The notes under the pieces are model-generated. The model was not told the origin of the DNA. It worked only from the letters and a program-made list of their open reading frames with translations, and did no database searches. From positions 434,001 through 498,000 of the forward strand of contig JACGXE010000001.1 of NCBI GenBank assembly GCA_014138095.1: 64,000 bases of DNA, read 5' to 3'. The translations under genes and the position numbers were made by a program. Source of the DNA: Ochrobactrum sp. RH2CCR150 (GTDB lineage: Bacteria; Pseudomonadota; Alphaproteobacteria; Rhizobiales; Rhizobiaceae). Positions 16,759 through 26,414 of the stretch are shown piece after piece (position 1 is the first letter of the stretch; each line of letters opens with the position of its first letter).

Positions 16759-19446
16759 TTAAGCGGCGAGATCGCGCAGAACGGTCTGCAGGATGCCGCC
16801 GTTCTTCATGTAGTCCAGCTCGTCCAGCGTATCGATGCGGCAGATGAGCGGAACCTTCTTCACCGAGCCGTCGGCATAGGTGATGGAAGCGTCGACCTTC
16901 TGACGCGGGCGAACATCGGCAAGACCTTCAATGGTGACGATTTCGTCGCCCTTGAGGCCGAGCGTCTGCCAGCTGGTGCCTTCCTCGAAGACGAAAGGCA
17001 CAATGCCCATGCCGACGAGGTTGGAGCGGTGGATACGCTCGAAGGACTGTGCGATCACGGCCTTGACGCCGAGCAGGTTGGTGCCCTTGGCAGCCCAGTC
17101 ACGCGAAGAACCGTTACCGTATTCGACGCCTGCGAAGACGACGAGCGGCACACCCTCGGCCTTGTACTGCATGGCAGCATCATAGATCGAGGTTTCTTCC
17201 TTCGACGGGTAGTGGATGGTGTAGCCGCCTTCACGTCCGTTTTCGCCCAGCATGTGGTTGCGAATACGGATGTTTGCGAAGGTGCCGCGCATCATCACTT
17301 CATGGTTGCCGCGACGCGTGCCGTACTGGTTGAAGTCGGCAATACCAACGCCATGGTCGATGAGGTATTTGCCAGCAGGCGACTGAGCCTTGATGGAACC
17401 GGCAGGCGAAATATGGTCGGTCGTGATCTTGTCGCCGAAGAGACCAAGAATACGAGCGCCCTTGACGTCGCCGATCGTGCCAGCCGACTTGCCCATGCCA
17501 ACAAAGTAAGGCGGGTTCTGTACATAGGTCGAGTTGTCGTCCCATGCATAGGTCTGGCCAGCAGGAACCTGAACGGCCTGCCAGTTGGAGTCGCCCTTGA
17601 ACACATCCGCATATTTCTCCGAGAAGATCTTGCGGGTGACGTTCTTGGCGATGAACTCCTGGATTTCCTTCGAGGAAGGCCAGATGTCGCGCAGGAATAC
17701 CGGGTTACCGTTCTGGTCTTCGCCGAGCGGCTCCTTGGTCAGGTCCTTGGTGACCGTACCGGCAAGAGCGTGGGCGACGACGAGCGGCGGCGAAGCAAGG
17801 TAGTTTGCCTGCACGTCCGGCGAGACGCGGCCTTCGAAGTTACGGTTGCCGGACAGAACGGCAGCCGCGATCAGGCCCTTTTCGTTGATCGTCTTGGAGA
17901 TCGGCGCAGGCAGCGGGCCGGAGTTGCCGATGCAGGTCGTGCAGCCGAAGCCGACGAGGTTGAAGCCGAGTGCATCGAGATCCTTCTGGAGACCAGCGGA
18001 TTCGAGATAGGCGGCAACGACCTGAGAGCCGGGAGCAAGCGACGTCTTCACCCAAGGCTTGGTCTTGAGGCCCTTGGCAACCGCGTTGCGGGCCAGCAGA
18101 CCGGCAGCAATCAGCACGCTCGGGTTCGAAGTGTTGGTGCAGGACGTGATAGCGGCAATCACCACATCGCCATGGCCAAGGTCGAAGTCTTCGCCTTCAA
18201 CGGCATAACGCGTGGTCTGGCCGGTGGTCTTCTTGTACTCGTTTTCCAGCGAGGTTGCGAAACCGGAGCCGATGTTTTCCAGCGGAATGCGGCCTTCCGG
18301 ACGCTTGGGACCGGCCATCGACGGAACGACATCGGCCATGTCAAGCTCGAGAATGTCGGTGAAGACCGGATCGGCTGCACCCTTGTCGCGCCACATGCCC
18401 TGCGCACGGCAGTAAGCTTCAACCAACTCGATGCGATGTTCATCGCGACCGGTGGTGTTCATGTAGTTCAGGGTTTCGCTGTCAACCGGGAAGAAGCCGC
18501 AGGTTGCGCCATATTCCGGGCCCATGTTTGCAATGGTTGCACGGTCGGCCAGCGTCATGTTTTCGAGGCCTTCGCCGAAGAACTCGACGAACTTGCCCAC
18601 AACGCCCTTCTTGCGCAGCATCTGCGTGACGGTGAGCACGAGGTCGGTCGCCGTGACGCCTTCCTTGACCTTGCCGGTCAGGCGGAAGCCGATGACTTCC
18701 GGCAGGAGCATGGAAACCGGCTGGCCGAGCATGGCTGCTTCAGCTTCGATGCCGCCCACGCCCCAGCCCAGAACGCCAAGGCCGTTGACCATGGTGGTGT
18801 GGCTGTCGGTGCCGACGCAGGTGTCGGGATAGGCAACGGTTTCGCCGTCTTCTTCCTTGGTCCAGACTGCCTGGGCCAGATATTCGAGGTTCACCTGATG
18901 GCAGATGCCGGTGCCAGGAGGAACAACGCGGAAGTTCTGGAACGCCTGCTGGCCCCACTTCAGGAAGCGGTAGCGCTCGCCGTTGCGCTGATATTCGAGG
19001 TCCACGTTGGCCTTAAAGGCGCTTGGATTGCCGAATTCGTCAACGATGACCGAGTGATCGATAACCAGATCTACGGGCACGAGCGGGTTGATCTTTTCCG
19101 GGTCGCCGCCGAGCGCCTTGAGGCCGTCGCGCATGGCTGCAAGGTCAACAACGGCTGGAACGCCGGTGAAGTCCTGCATGAGAACGCGGGCTGGGCGGTA
19201 GGCGATTTCTGCGCCGGCTTTGCCGCGGTCGGCAAGCCACTTGGCGACGGCTTCGATGTCCGACTTCTTGACGGAGCGGTCATCCTCGAAGCGAAGCAGG
19301 TTTTCAAGAAGAACCTTCATGGAGAAAGGAAGCTTGGAAACACCCTCGAGGCCGTTCTTTTCGGCTTCGGTCAGGCTGTAATAGACATAGTCTTTACCAC
19401 CTACGGTGAGGGTCTTGCGGCATTTGAAGCTGTCAATGTGTGACAC
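16759..19446 (-). CDS. acnA: Aconitate hydratase A
   Basis: 895 residues, the usual size of the AcnA/IRP type. It converts citrate to isocitrate through cis-aconitate in the TCA cycle. The three cysteine ligands of the 4Fe-4S cluster are present in [10 protein letters not shown] and [12 protein letters not shown]. The C-terminal swivel domain has [13 protein letters not shown] with the catalytic serine-arginine region. It is transcribed alone, divergently from the ccm operon. Confidence 0.98.
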   Translation of the reverse strand: MSHIDSFKCRKTLTVGGKDYVYYSLTEAEKNGLEGVSKLPFSMKVLLENLLRFEDDRSVKKSDIEAVAKWLADRGKAGAEIAYRPARVLMQDFTGVPAVVDLAAMRDGLKALGGDPEKINPLVPVDLVIDHSVIVDEFGNPSAFKANVDLEYQRNGERYRFLKWGQQAFQNFRVVPPGTGICHQVNLEYLAQAVWTKEEDGETVAYPDTCVGTDSHTTMVNGLGVLGWGVGGIEAEAAMLGQPVSMLLPEVIGFRLTGKVKEGVTATDLVLTVTQMLRKKGVVGKFVEFFGEGLENMTLADRATIANMGPEYGATCGFFPVDSETLNYMNTTGRDEHRIELVEAYCRAQGMWRDKGAADPVFTDILELDMADVVPSMAGPKRPEGRIPLENIGSGFATSLENEYKKTTGQTTRYAVEGEDFDLGHGDVVIAAITSCTNTSNPSVLIAAGLLARNAVAKGLKTKPWVKTSLAPGSQVVAAYLESAGLQKDLDALGFNLVGFGCTTCIGNSGPLPAPISKTINEKGLIAAAVLSGNRNFEGRVSPDVQANYLASPPLVVAHALAGTVTKDLTKEPLGEDQNGNPVFLRDIWPSSKEIQEFIAKNVTRKIFSEKYADVFKGDSNWQAVQVPAGQTYAWDDNSTYVQNPPYFVGMGKSAGTIGDVKGARILGLFGDKITTDHISPAGSIKAQSPAGKYLIDHGVGIADFNQYGTRRGNHEVMMRGTFANIRIRNHMLGENGREGGYTIHYPSKEETSIYDAAMQYKAEGVPLVVFAGVEYGNGSSRDWAAKGTNLLGVKAVIAQSFERIHRSNLVGMGIVPFVFEEGTSWQTLGLKGDEIVTIEGLADVRPRQKVDASITYADGSVKKVPLICRIDTLDELDYMKNGGILQTVLRDLAA

Positions 19447-19758
19447 TGCATTCGTCCTTATGCTACTGGCCGGAAAACCAGGACGAACGCCTAGGCTAGC
19501 GTTTCAAGGACGCGCCAAGGTGCGGGTGCAGTCATTTCCGCTGTCCGTCCCGAAGCCTGGGTCCTTACGGGCGCCAGGTGTTAGAGATCGGCCAAAAATG
19601 GTTTCCACGCCGACCGCTGGCGTGGTAGCCCTCATATAGAGAGTTTCCTAAAACGATTCCAGACTGAATTTCGTGAATTCGCCTGCTTGCGGCGAAATGT
19701 TGCGATCCTCCCGGTTGTTTCATCGAGCTGGGAAGCGGTTGGTTTTTGAGGAGAGAAA
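19447..19758. other. Divergent promoter region acnA / ccmA
   Basis: A 312-base spacer between divergent operons. It must contain both promoters. GAGGAGA next to the ccmA start is its ribosome binding site. I see no convincing operator, repeat or small gene. Confidence 0.5.
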
Positions 19759-20388
19759 ATGCGGCTGAAGGCCGAAAATCTGGGTGGCGAGCGGGGCGGC
19801 GAGACGGTCTTCTCCAACCTTTCTTTCACGCTCGATAGCGGGGAGGCGCTGGTGGTCACCGGCCCGAACGGGTCAGGCAAATCCACCTTGCTGCGGATCA
19901 TTTGCGGCTTGCTCGCGCCCGAAGAGGGGCGGATCGAACTGACCGAAGGCGACGCATCGCTGCCAGTGCAGGCAGCCTGTCATTATCTCGGTCACCAGAA
20001 CGCGATGAAACCGGCCTTGAGCGTGCGCGAGAATCTTTTGTTCTGGCAGCGGTTTAATGGTCAGGACGTCACTGCGCCGCTGCTTGAGGTCGATGAGGCG
20101 CTGGAAGCCGTCAATCTGCCCGGCGTTGAACATCTGCCCTTCGGCTATCTCTCCACCGGTCAAAAGCGCCGTGTCTCCATTGCCAAGCTTCTTGTCAGCT
20201 ATCGTCCGCTATGGATTGTCGATGAACCGACGGCAGGTCTCGACAAGGCATCCGAAGCCCGCTTTGCCGGGCTGATGCACGACCATCTGCAACAGGGCGG
20301 CATGATCATTGCCGCCACGCATATTCCGCTCGGGCTGGAAGGTGCGAACACGCTCGATATGGCCAGCTTCTCGCACGAGGCCTTTTGA
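19759..20388 (+). CDS. ccmA: Heme exporter ATP-binding protein CcmA
   Basis: 209 residues. Walker A (TGPNGSGKST) is at residues 34-43; the signature (LSTGQKRR) and Walker B region (LWIVDEPTAGLD) follow. LSTGQKRR, rather than LSGGQ, is typical of CcmA. With CcmB, CcmC and CcmD it forms the ABC complex that releases holo-CcmE during cytochrome c maturation. It has a strong ribosome binding site, and its stop overlaps the ccmB start (TGATG). Confidence 0.96.
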   Translation: MRLKAENLGGERGGETVFSNLSFTLDSGEALVVTGPNGSGKSTLLRIICGLLAPEEGRIELTEGDASLPVQAACHYLGHQNAMKPALSVRENLLFWQRFNGQDVTAPLLEVDEALEAVNLPGVEHLPFGYLSTGQKRRVSIAKLLVSYRPLWIVDEPTAGLDKASEARFAGLMHDHLQQGGMIIAATHIPLGLEGANTLDMASFSHEAF

Positions 20389-21053
20389 TGCTGGCGCTGT
20401 TCCTTCGCGACATGCGCTTGAGTTTTCGCGCGGGCGGCGGTGCGCTGGTCGGCATATTGTTCTTTCTCGCCGTCATTTCGGTGATGCCATTCGGCGTCGG
20501 CCCGGACCTCAACCTGCTGGCACGGATCGGCCCTGCCATGTTGTGGATCGGCGCCTTGCTGGCGACGCTTTTGGGGCTTGACCGGCTGTTTCAGGTCGAC
20601 CGCGACGATGGCTCGCTCGATCTTCTGCTGATCGGCTCTGACCGGCATATGCTGGCGCTCACGGTGCTGGTCAAATGCATTGCCCATTGGGCGTCGAGCG
20701 TGTTGCCGCTGGTGATCGCGTCGCCCATGCTCGGCCTTTTCATGAATATGGATGCAGCAGCCATCGGTGCTACGACCCTGACGCTTCTGGTCGGCACGCC
20801 CGCCATAGCCTTTGTTGGTGCAGTGGGGGCGGCGCTGGCGGTGGCCTTGCCGCGCGGCGGACTGCTTGTTTCCGTCATCGTGCTGCCGCTTACCATTCCG
20901 GTTCTCATTTTTGGTGTATCTGCTTCTTATGGAGCGACGGTAGACAACGCCCCCTTTCTGGCGCCATTTCTGGTTTTGTCCGCGCTGACGCTGTTTTTCG
21001 CGGTGCTGGGGCCGCTGGCCGCGAGCGCTGCGCTCAAGAATTCGGCGGATTGA
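20388..21053 (+). CDS. ccmB: Heme exporter membrane protein CcmB
   Basis: About 221 residues with six hydrophobic segments. The N-terminal LFLRDMRLSFR and the DDGSLDLLL block are typical of CcmB. It is the permease partner of CcmA in cytochrome c maturation. The ATG overlaps the ccmA stop, indicating coupling. A palindromic element flanked by a direct repeat begins exactly at its stop codon. Confidence 0.95.
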   Translation: MLALFLRDMRLSFRAGGGALVGILFFLAVISVMPFGVGPDLNLLARIGPAMLWIGALLATLLGLDRLFQVDRDDGSLDLLLIGSDRHMLALTVLVKCIAHWASSVLPLVIASPMLGLFMNMDAAAIGATTLTLLVGTPAIAFVGAVGAALAVALPRGGLLVSVIVLPLTIPVLIFGVSASYGATVDNAPFLAPFLVLSALTLFFAVLGPLAASAALKNSAD

Positions 21054-21110
21054 ACATGATCCCGAAAAGTGGGAACCGGTTTTCGGTGGTCATCATGTTC
21101 GGCGGATTGA
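21041..21110. mobile_element. 44-base palindromic element bounded by a 13-base direct repeat
   Basis: TTCGGCGGATTGA occurs at 21041-21053 (containing the ccmB stop) and again at 21098-21110. Between them, 21054-21097 is an imperfect palindrome with ACATGAT at one end and ATCATGT at the other and a CGAAAAGTGGGAACCGGTTTTCG core. This looks like a short non-autonomous element that duplicated its target on insertion. The core resembles a palindrome family widely scattered in Rhizobiales genomes. Confidence 0.7.
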
Positions 21111-21164
21111 CGCAGTTGATTACGGTCAATTGAACGGCATAAGGGGGGAGGTTAAGTATAGGTC

Positions 21165-21956
21165 ATGACGAAAGACGCTGTGAAAACCGCAAGCTGGCTC
21201 GATATGGCCAACCCCACCCGCTTCCTCGCCTTTGCGGGCAAGGTTTTGCCGTGGCTGTCGGCGTTTGCCGTTCTGTTTCTTGTTGGCGGTCTCGCCATGG
21301 TCTTCCTGTCGCCCGACGATTACCAGCAGGGCCTCACGGTCCGCATCATGTATATCCATGTGCCTTTCGCATGGCTTTCCATGATGTGCTATTCGATCAT
21401 GGCGGTGTCGGCACTGGGAACGCTGGTCTGGCGGCACCCGCTGGCCGATGTCTCGATCCGGGCCGCCGCGCCGCTCGGTGCCGTGTTCACGGCTCTGGCG
21501 CTGGCCACGGGTTCTCTCTGGGGCAAACCCATGTGGGGCACATGGTGGGTTTGGGACGCGCGCCTGACCTCGGTTTTTGTGCTGTTCCTGATGTATCTTG
21601 GCATTATCGCACTGTCGCGCGCCTTCGCCGATCCAGCCAAGAGCGCCAAGCCGGTGGCGGTGCTGACACTGGTCGGCTTCATCAATATTCCAATCATCAA
21701 ATTCTCGGTCGACTGGTGGAACACGCTGCACCAGCCAGCGTCGGTTTTCCGTATGGGCGGGCCGACCATCGATGCGTCCATGCTGCGCCCGTTGTTCGTG
21801 ATGGCGATTGGTTTCACGCTGCTGTTCTTTGCGCTGCATATGATGGCGATGCGCAACGAAATCTGGCGTCGCCGCGTGGCTTCGATGAAGAAGCTGGCCG
21901 CCCGCAACGCGGACCGCAAACGCGGCAAACAAATGCAGGAAGAGGGCGCGGTATGA
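21165..21956 (+). CDS. ccmC: Heme exporter membrane protein CcmC
   Basis: 263 residues with six hydrophobic segments. The tryptophan-rich heme-handling motif WGKPMWGTWWVWDARLT near residue 120 is complete, and conserved histidines lie on either side (YIHVPFAW and the later WNTLHQPAS). CcmC binds heme and loads it onto CcmE in the periplasm. The stop overlaps ccmD by four bases. A GGGGGGAGG stretch lies about 14 bases upstream of the ATG, a longer distance than usual. Confidence 0.97.
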   Translation: MTKDAVKTASWLDMANPTRFLAFAGKVLPWLSAFAVLFLVGGLAMVFLSPDDYQQGLTVRIMYIHVPFAWLSMMCYSIMAVSALGTLVWRHPLADVSIRAAAPLGAVFTALALATGSLWGKPMWGTWWVWDARLTSVFVLFLMYLGIIALSRAFADPAKSAKPVAVLTLVGFINIPIIKFSVDWWNTLHQPASVFRMGGPTIDASMLRPLFVMAIGFTLLFFALHMMAMRNEIWRRRVASMKKLAARNADRKRGKQMQEEGAV

Positions 21957-22126
21957 GCAATCATCTCGGCTTCGTCGTGGCCGCTTATGGCATCACAATC
22001 GTGGCGCTGATCCTGACCGTCGGCTGGATATTCATCGATCAGCGTATCCAGAAAAACGAGCTGAAGCGGCTTGAGGCGCAGGGCGTGCGCCGCCGTTCCT
22101 CGAAACCAGCCGGATCGCACCAATGA
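21953..22126 (+). CDS. ccmD: Heme exporter protein CcmD (small membrane protein)
   Basis: 57 residues with one membrane segment (about 8-28) followed by a basic tail. CcmD is needed to free CcmE from the CcmABC complex; sequences are poorly conserved but size, topology and position between ccmC and ccmG are diagnostic. The start overlaps the ccmC stop (ATGA) and its end overlaps the ccmG start by four bases. Confidence 0.92.
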   Translation: MSNHLGFVVAAYGITIVALILTVGWIFIDQRIQKNELKRLEAQGVRRRSSKPAGSHQ

Positions 22127-22716
22127 GCGAGGCGACGCAAAAGTCCGCTGCGCCGAAAAAGCGCGCCACATGGGTGGCGCTTCTGCCTCTGCTGGTTTTT
22201 GTGGGGCTTGCCGCCGTCTTTGCCGTGCAGCTTTTGTCCGGCAAGGATAGCTCGGCCATTCCATCCGCTTTGATCGGCAAGCAAGCGCCACAAACCAATC
22301 TCCCGGCGGTCGAAGGTCTGATGCGCGACGGCGTTCCGGTGCCCGGCCTCAACAGCGAAGACTTCAAGGGCAAGCTGACACTGGTGAATGTCTGGGGATC
22401 ATGGTGCGTTCCCTGCCGTCAGGAGCATCCGCTTTTGATGGAAATCGCCAAGGATAGCCGCATCCGTCTGGTGGGCCTTAACTACAAGGATCAGCCCGAA
22501 AACGCCCGCCGTTTTCTGGGCGATCTCGGCAATCCCTTTGCCGCCGTCGGCGCCGACCGCGTGGGGCGCTCAGCCATCGAATGGGGCGTCTACGGCGTGC
22601 CGGAAACCTTCCTCGTCGGCCCGGATGGCAAGATAATCTACAAGCATGTCGGACCGTTTACGCCGGAGTCGGTGCGGGATGATCTGATGCCAGCTGTGGC
22701 CAAAGCGCTTCACTAG
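22123..22716 (+). CDS. ccmG: Thiol:disulfide interchange protein CcmG/DsbE
   Basis: 197 residues with an N-terminal membrane anchor (about 18-37) and a periplasmic thioredoxin domain. The active site WCVPC has cysteines 95 and 98. The GVPETFLV cis-proline loop is present. It keeps the apocytochrome c haem-binding cysteines reduced. It is the last gene of the ccm operon here; ccmE, ccmF and ccmH must lie elsewhere. A weak CGCG stem and T-run follow the stop codon. Confidence 0.95.
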   Translation: MSEATQKSAAPKKRATWVALLPLLVFVGLAAVFAVQLLSGKDSSAIPSALIGKQAPQTNLPAVEGLMRDGVPVPGLNSEDFKGKLTLVNVWGSWCVPCRQEHPLLMEIAKDSRIRLVGLNYKDQPENARRFLGDLGNPFAAVGADRVGRSAIEWGVYGVPETFLVGPDGKIIYKHVGPFTPESVRDDLMPAVAKALH

Positions 22717-22736
22717 CGCGTGACACGCGTTTTCTT

Positions 22737-22761
22737 AGTGTTAAAGTAGGTGTGTAACACT
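22737..22761. promoter_or_regulatory. Inverted repeat before the A+T-rich gene
   Basis: AGTGTTA (22737-22743) and TAACACT (22755-22761) are perfect arms separated by 11 bases, 29 bases upstream of the start codon at 22790. It could be an operator for that gene. No regulator gene is adjacent. Confidence 0.45.
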
Positions 22762-22789
22762 TTACGAAAGATTACGCATTGGGGGATGT

Positions 22790-23740
22790 ATGGGGTGGCG
22801 AAGTGTCGTTCGTTCGATAGAGCGAGCCGCGAAACAGGCAAAGCGCGAAGATGTTCGGCGGAAAAAACAAGCTCACAAAAATCAGATGTTTGCACTATCT
22901 GCTGAGGCAGTGTCTGATCTTGAAGACTACTTCACGAAGTTAGTCTCGTTTCACAAGACTTGTGCTTTAACAGTTAATTGGGCCGACCATCAACTACCTC
23001 AAGCGCCCAAATTATCTTCTGAGTACGAGCAAAAAGTATTTAAGGCAGCTAAGGAAATTGAAAATTTTCGGCCCGGAGCTTTCGACTTCTTTTTTGGGGG
23101 CACCCAGCGCCGACTTAATAGATTAAATAATGCTCACATTCATGCTCTATCGGAATATGAGCGAGCACAACAAACTTTTAATCAAGAGCACGAGGATTGG
23201 AGTAAGCTTGCTTCCTTTATAGGAGATGTTTTCAACGGAAAAGTGGCTGCGCTTAAACAGAAATTATTTGATGCCCAAGAAATATTTAAAAATGCCTCAA
23301 TAGGAACGCAAATTCAATTTGAGATAAAAGACAGTTTTGTTCACGCTGTCCCTACTCTTCATGGGCTTGAGCATTTACCAAAAATTCGACGCAAACAGTT
23401 AGCAAGCGGCCGGCTTTCTGAAACCCGCATGCCAGAATCTCAATTTAATGAATTATATCAAGATTATGTATGTAGTGCTGCTTTTCGTATAGCTCTTGAT
23501 GTATTTAATACGGTTCCGATAGCGTCAGTTTTGATTACTTGCGAGATACCTTTGCTCAATAAGCAGACAGGATATGTTGAAAACACGCCCATCTTGTCAG
23601 TGCATGTTTTTCGGACCACGTTAGAACGAATGAACATGGATCGCATTGACCCATCTGACGCTTTGAGCAATTTCAATCATGTTATGAAATTCAAAAAAAG
23701 TAGAGGCTTCGAAAGAATCGAGCCTCTACAAATACTGTAG
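22790..23740 (+). CDS. A+T-rich orphan protein of unknown function, probably acquired
   Basis: 316 residues. Base composition differs sharply from the neighbours: the 60-base rows starting at 23041, 23281 and 23521 contain 27, 16 and 24 G+C, against 41 of 60 in an ilvD row (24061). The N-terminus is strongly basic (residues 1-31, rich in Arg/Lys) and could bind nucleic acid. A helical middle (about 75-160) is rich in charged residues. A compact C-terminal part contains FNELYQDYVCSAAFRIA and later DPSDALSNF and MKFKKSRGFERIEP. I recall similar uncharacterised proteins sharing these blocks, but assign no function. There are no membrane segments. It has no partner gene; an inverted repeat lies upstream and a hairpin (23700-23729) covers its last codons. 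It splits an otherwise conserved ccmG-ilvD boundary. Confidence 0.75.
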   Translation: MGWRSVVRSIERAAKQAKREDVRRKKQAHKNQMFALSAEAVSDLEDYFTKLVSFHKTCALTVNWADHQLPQAPKLSSEYEQKVFKAAKEIENFRPGAFDFFFGGTQRRLNRLNNAHIHALSEYERAQQTFNQEHEDWSKLASFIGDVFNGKVAALKQKLFDAQEIFKNASIGTQIQFEIKDSFVHAVPTLHGLEHLPKIRRKQLASGRLSETRMPESQFNELYQDYVCSAAFRIALDVFNTVPIASVLITCEIPLLNKQTGYVENTPILSVHVFRTTLERMNMDRIDPSDALSNFNHVMKFKKSRGFERIEPLQIL

Positions 23741-23752
23741 TTAAGATACTTT

Positions 23753-23779
23753 CTCAGCGGCATAAATATAGCCGTTGAG
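23753..23779. terminator. Hairpin between the A+T-rich gene and ilvD
   Basis: CTCAGCGGC (23753-23761) pairs with GCCGTTGAG (23771-23779) with one G-U pair. It lies between converging genes, 13 bases past the ilvD stop, and may serve as a terminator for ilvD although the following T-run is weak. Confidence 0.5.
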
Positions 23780-23791
23780 ACATCAAAACTA

Positions 23792-25627
23792 TCAATCCGG
23801 CAGTTTGCGAACAGCGCCTTTGGCGGCGCTGGTCGCCATTGAAGCATAAGCCTTCAGTGCAGTGGAAATCTTGCGCTTGCGCTCTTCAAGCGGCTTCCAG
23901 CCTGTTGCTTCCTGCTCGGCGCGGCGTTCGGCCAGTGTCGCATCGTCCACGGCGAGGTGGATCTTGCGGTTCGGAATGTCGATATCGATGATATCGCCTT
24001 CGCGCACCAGACCGATCGTGCCGCCTTCGGCTGCTTCCGGCGAAACGTGGCCGATGGAGAGGCCCGACGAACCGCCCGAGAAGCGACCATCGGTGATCAG
24101 TGCGCAGGCCTTGCCCAGACCCTTCGACTTCAGATAGCTGGTCGGGTAGAGCATTTCCTGCATGCCAGGACCGCCACGCGGGCCTTCATAGCGGATCAAC
24201 ACAATGTCGCCAGCCTTGATCTTGCCGTTCAGGATGCCAAGCACGGCTGAATCCTGACTTTCGAAGATGCGCGCCGGGCCGGAGAACTTCAGGATGGAAT
24301 CATCCACGCCTGCCGTCTTCACGATGCAGCCGTCTTCCGCCAGATTGCCGTAAAGCACGGCCAGACCGCCATCCTGACTGAACGCATGTTCCTTGGAGCG
24401 GATGACGCCCTTTTCGCGGTCGGTATCGACGCTGTCGAAGCGACGTTCCTGACTGAAAGCCACCTGCGTCGGCACGCCGCCGGGCGCAGCCGAGTAGAAC
24501 TTGTGCACCATTTCGCTGTTGGTGCGGGTCACGTCCCAATGATCCAGCGCCTTGGCAACCGACTGGCTGTGCACGGTCGGCAGATCGGTGTTGATCAGGC
24601 CCGCTTTGTCGAGCTGGCCGAGAATGCCCATGATGCCGCCTGCACGGTGCACATCTTCCATATGAACCGTGTTGTTGGCAGGCGCGACCTTGCAGAGCAC
24701 CGGCACGCGGCGCGACAGACGGTCGATATCGGCCATGGTGAAATCGATTTCGGCTTCCTGCGCGGCAGCGAGAAGATGCAGAACCGTGTTGGTCGAGCCG
24801 CCCATGGCGATGTCGAGCGTCATGGCGTTTTCAAAGGCTGAGAAGCTTGCAATCGAGCGCGGCAGCACGGTTTCGTCGTCCTGCTCGTAATAACGGCGGG
24901 CGAGATCGACGACCAGATGACCAGCTTCCACGAAGAGGCGCTTGCGGTCGGCATGGGTTGCGAGCGTCGAGCCATTGCCCGGCAGCGACAGGCCGAGTGC
25001 TTCGGTCAGGCAGTTCATCGAGTTCGCGGTGAACATGCCCGAGCACGAACCGCAGGTCGGGCAGGCGGAACGTTCAATCGCCTTGACCTGTTCGTCGGTA
25101 TAGTGATCGTCCGCGGCAGCAACCATGGCGTCGACGAGATCAAGCTTCTTGACCTGATCGTCCCAGATAACCTTGCCTGCTTCCATTGGTCCGCCCGAAA
25201 CGAACACGACCGGGATATTGAGGCGCAATGCGGCCATCAGCATGCCGGGGGTGATCTTGTCGCAATTGGAAATGCAGACCATCGCATCGGCGCAATGGGC
25301 ATTGACCATATATTCGACCGAGTCGGCGATGAGTTCGCGCGACGGCAGCGAATAGAGCATGCCGTCATGGCCCATGGCGATGCCGTCATCGACCGCGATG
25401 GTGTTGAATTCCTTGGCCACGCCGCCAGCGCTTTCGATTTCGCGCGCGACGAGCTGGCCGAGATCCTTGAGGTGAACGTGGCCCGGCACGAACTGCGTGA
25501 ACGAGTTCACCACAGCAATAATCGGCTTGCCGAAATCCTCATCCTTCATGCCGGTGGCGCGCCATAGGCCGCGCGCACCCGCCATATTGCGGCCGTGGGT
25601 GGTTGTTCGCGAACGATAAGGAGGCAT
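23792..25627 (-). CDS. ilvD: Dihydroxy-acid dehydratase
   Basis: 611 residues, the usual length. It dehydrates 2,3-dihydroxy-isovalerate and its homologue in valine, leucine and isoleucine synthesis. The iron-sulfur ligand motifs [10 protein letters not shown] and [17 protein letters not shown] are present, together with the C-terminal GRFSGG. AAAGGT precedes the ATG. It is monocistronic. A degenerate palindromic repeat lies upstream at 25703-25740. Confidence 0.97.
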   Translation of the reverse strand: MPPYRSRTTTHGRNMAGARGLWRATGMKDEDFGKPIIAVVNSFTQFVPGHVHLKDLGQLVAREIESAGGVAKEFNTIAVDDGIAMGHDGMLYSLPSRELIADSVEYMVNAHCADAMVCISNCDKITPGMLMAALRLNIPVVFVSGGPMEAGKVIWDDQVKKLDLVDAMVAAADDHYTDEQVKAIERSACPTCGSCSGMFTANSMNCLTEALGLSLPGNGSTLATHADRKRLFVEAGHLVVDLARRYYEQDDETVLPRSIASFSAFENAMTLDIAMGGSTNTVLHLLAAAQEAEIDFTMADIDRLSRRVPVLCKVAPANNTVHMEDVHRAGGIMGILGQLDKAGLINTDLPTVHSQSVAKALDHWDVTRTNSEMVHKFYSAAPGGVPTQVAFSQERRFDSVDTDREKGVIRSKEHAFSQDGGLAVLYGNLAEDGCIVKTAGVDDSILKFSGPARIFESQDSAVLGILNGKIKAGDIVLIRYEGPRGGPGMQEMLYPTSYLKSKGLGKACALITDGRFSGGSSGLSIGHVSPEAAEGGTIGLVREGDIIDIDIPNRKIHLAVDDATLAERRAEQEATGWKPLEERKRKISTALKAYASMATSAAKGAVRKLPD

Positions 25628-25950
25628 TTTCTGACCTTTTAGGAATTAAACCGGAGCGATTTCATCCGAACCGCCCCATCCATTGATAGTAACCCGTTTC
25701 CTGTCACAAAACCGTATCACGCTTTTGCTGGAAACATTCTAACTTCATTGCCGATATGACAGAACCCCTTACGACAGGCAAAGCGCAAATTGCCCCATAT
25801 TGCCAGCGGCGGGGCCGTTTGCAGGTTTGCAGATAACGAGAAGGGTTCCGGCGTGCGACAGCTTTCGCAGGCACAGGCAACCTCAATCTAGCAGATTATT
25901 GTTATAATGCAAAAGAATTAAGGCTTAAAACGTAATGAAGTTGCTTGAGC
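25628..25950. other. Intergenic region upstream of ilvD
   Basis: A 323-base spacer between two minus-strand genes. It holds the ilvD promoter and a degenerate copy of the intergenic palindrome (25703-25740). I see no leader peptide with runs of branched-chain codons and no other gene. Confidence 0.5.
25703..25740. repeat. Intergenic palindromic repeat (degenerate copy)
   Basis: On the minus strand AGAATGTTTCCAGCAAAAG is followed by a CGGTTTTG core, clearly related to the elements at 2561 and 42299 but with a diverged far arm. Confidence 0.6.
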
Positions 25951-26409
25951 TCAGTTTGCGGCCATTGCCATGGCGGTATCAAGCAGGGCGTTCGCCGTCT
26001 TCATACGCTGTTCCGCATCGGCGCGAAACTCCGGCGGCAGGCGGTCTGGATGGTTGCTGGCAGCAAAAGTCCGGCGCAGGCGCTGTAGTTCCGTGCGCTT
26101 CAGTCCGGAGTGAAGATCAAGCTCGCGCCTTATAGCATCCGGTGACTGGTTTTGCATGCGCGCTGCGATTTCACGCCGCTCGGACTCAAGCTGCGTTTCA
26201 CGCCGTTCGCTGTCCGTGCTTTTTTCCTCAAGATCAAAGAGGGGAGCAAGATCGACTTCCGGGCGCGATGGCGCGACACGATCGCCAAACCCTGCGGAGA
26301 AGACCGCCGATGCGAGATTGATCTGTGGCCGGATGACGGTTTCTTCCTGACCGGAGCTTGCTTCGGCTTCTTTCAGGACAGTTGCAAAATCCGGGAAGGC
26401 CTGCCGCAT
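25951..26409 (-). CDS. J-domain-like (HPD motif) protein
   Basis: 152 residues. The C-terminal third contains LRRTFAASNHPDRLPPEFRADAEQ..., with the HPD tripeptide at 120-122 flanked by two helices, as in helices II-III of DnaJ J-domains. The N-terminal two thirds is charged and probably disordered or coiled. A J-domain would stimulate a DnaK-type chaperone, but helix I is not obvious and the family is not one I can name. It starts five bases after the stop codon of the response regulator gene, so the two form an operon. Confidence 0.72.
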   Translation of the reverse strand: MRQAFPDFATVLKEAEASSGQEETVIRPQINLASAVFSAGFGDRVAPSRPEVDLAPLFDLEEKSTDSERRETQLESERREIAARMQNQSPDAIRRELDLHSGLKRTELQRLRRTFAASNHPDRLPPEFRADAEQRMKTANALLDTAMAMAAN

Positions 26410-26414
26410 CGGTG

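Noticed and set aside
16675..19443. A long open frame on the plus strand opposite acnA.
   Set aside because: acnA is certain and the opposite frame resembles no protein; similar shadows lie opposite cgs, polA and gyrB.
22790..22820. The opening MGWRSVV of the A+T-rich gene recalls the start of type II Cas1 proteins.
   Set aside because: The rest of the protein lacks Cas1 motifs, no CRISPR array or other cas gene is present, and the next residues are a basic helix instead of the Cas1 N-terminal fold.
25628..25950. ilvD leader examined for an attenuation peptide rich in Leu/Val/Ile codons.
   Set aside because: No short frame with such codons and a following terminator pair was seen.
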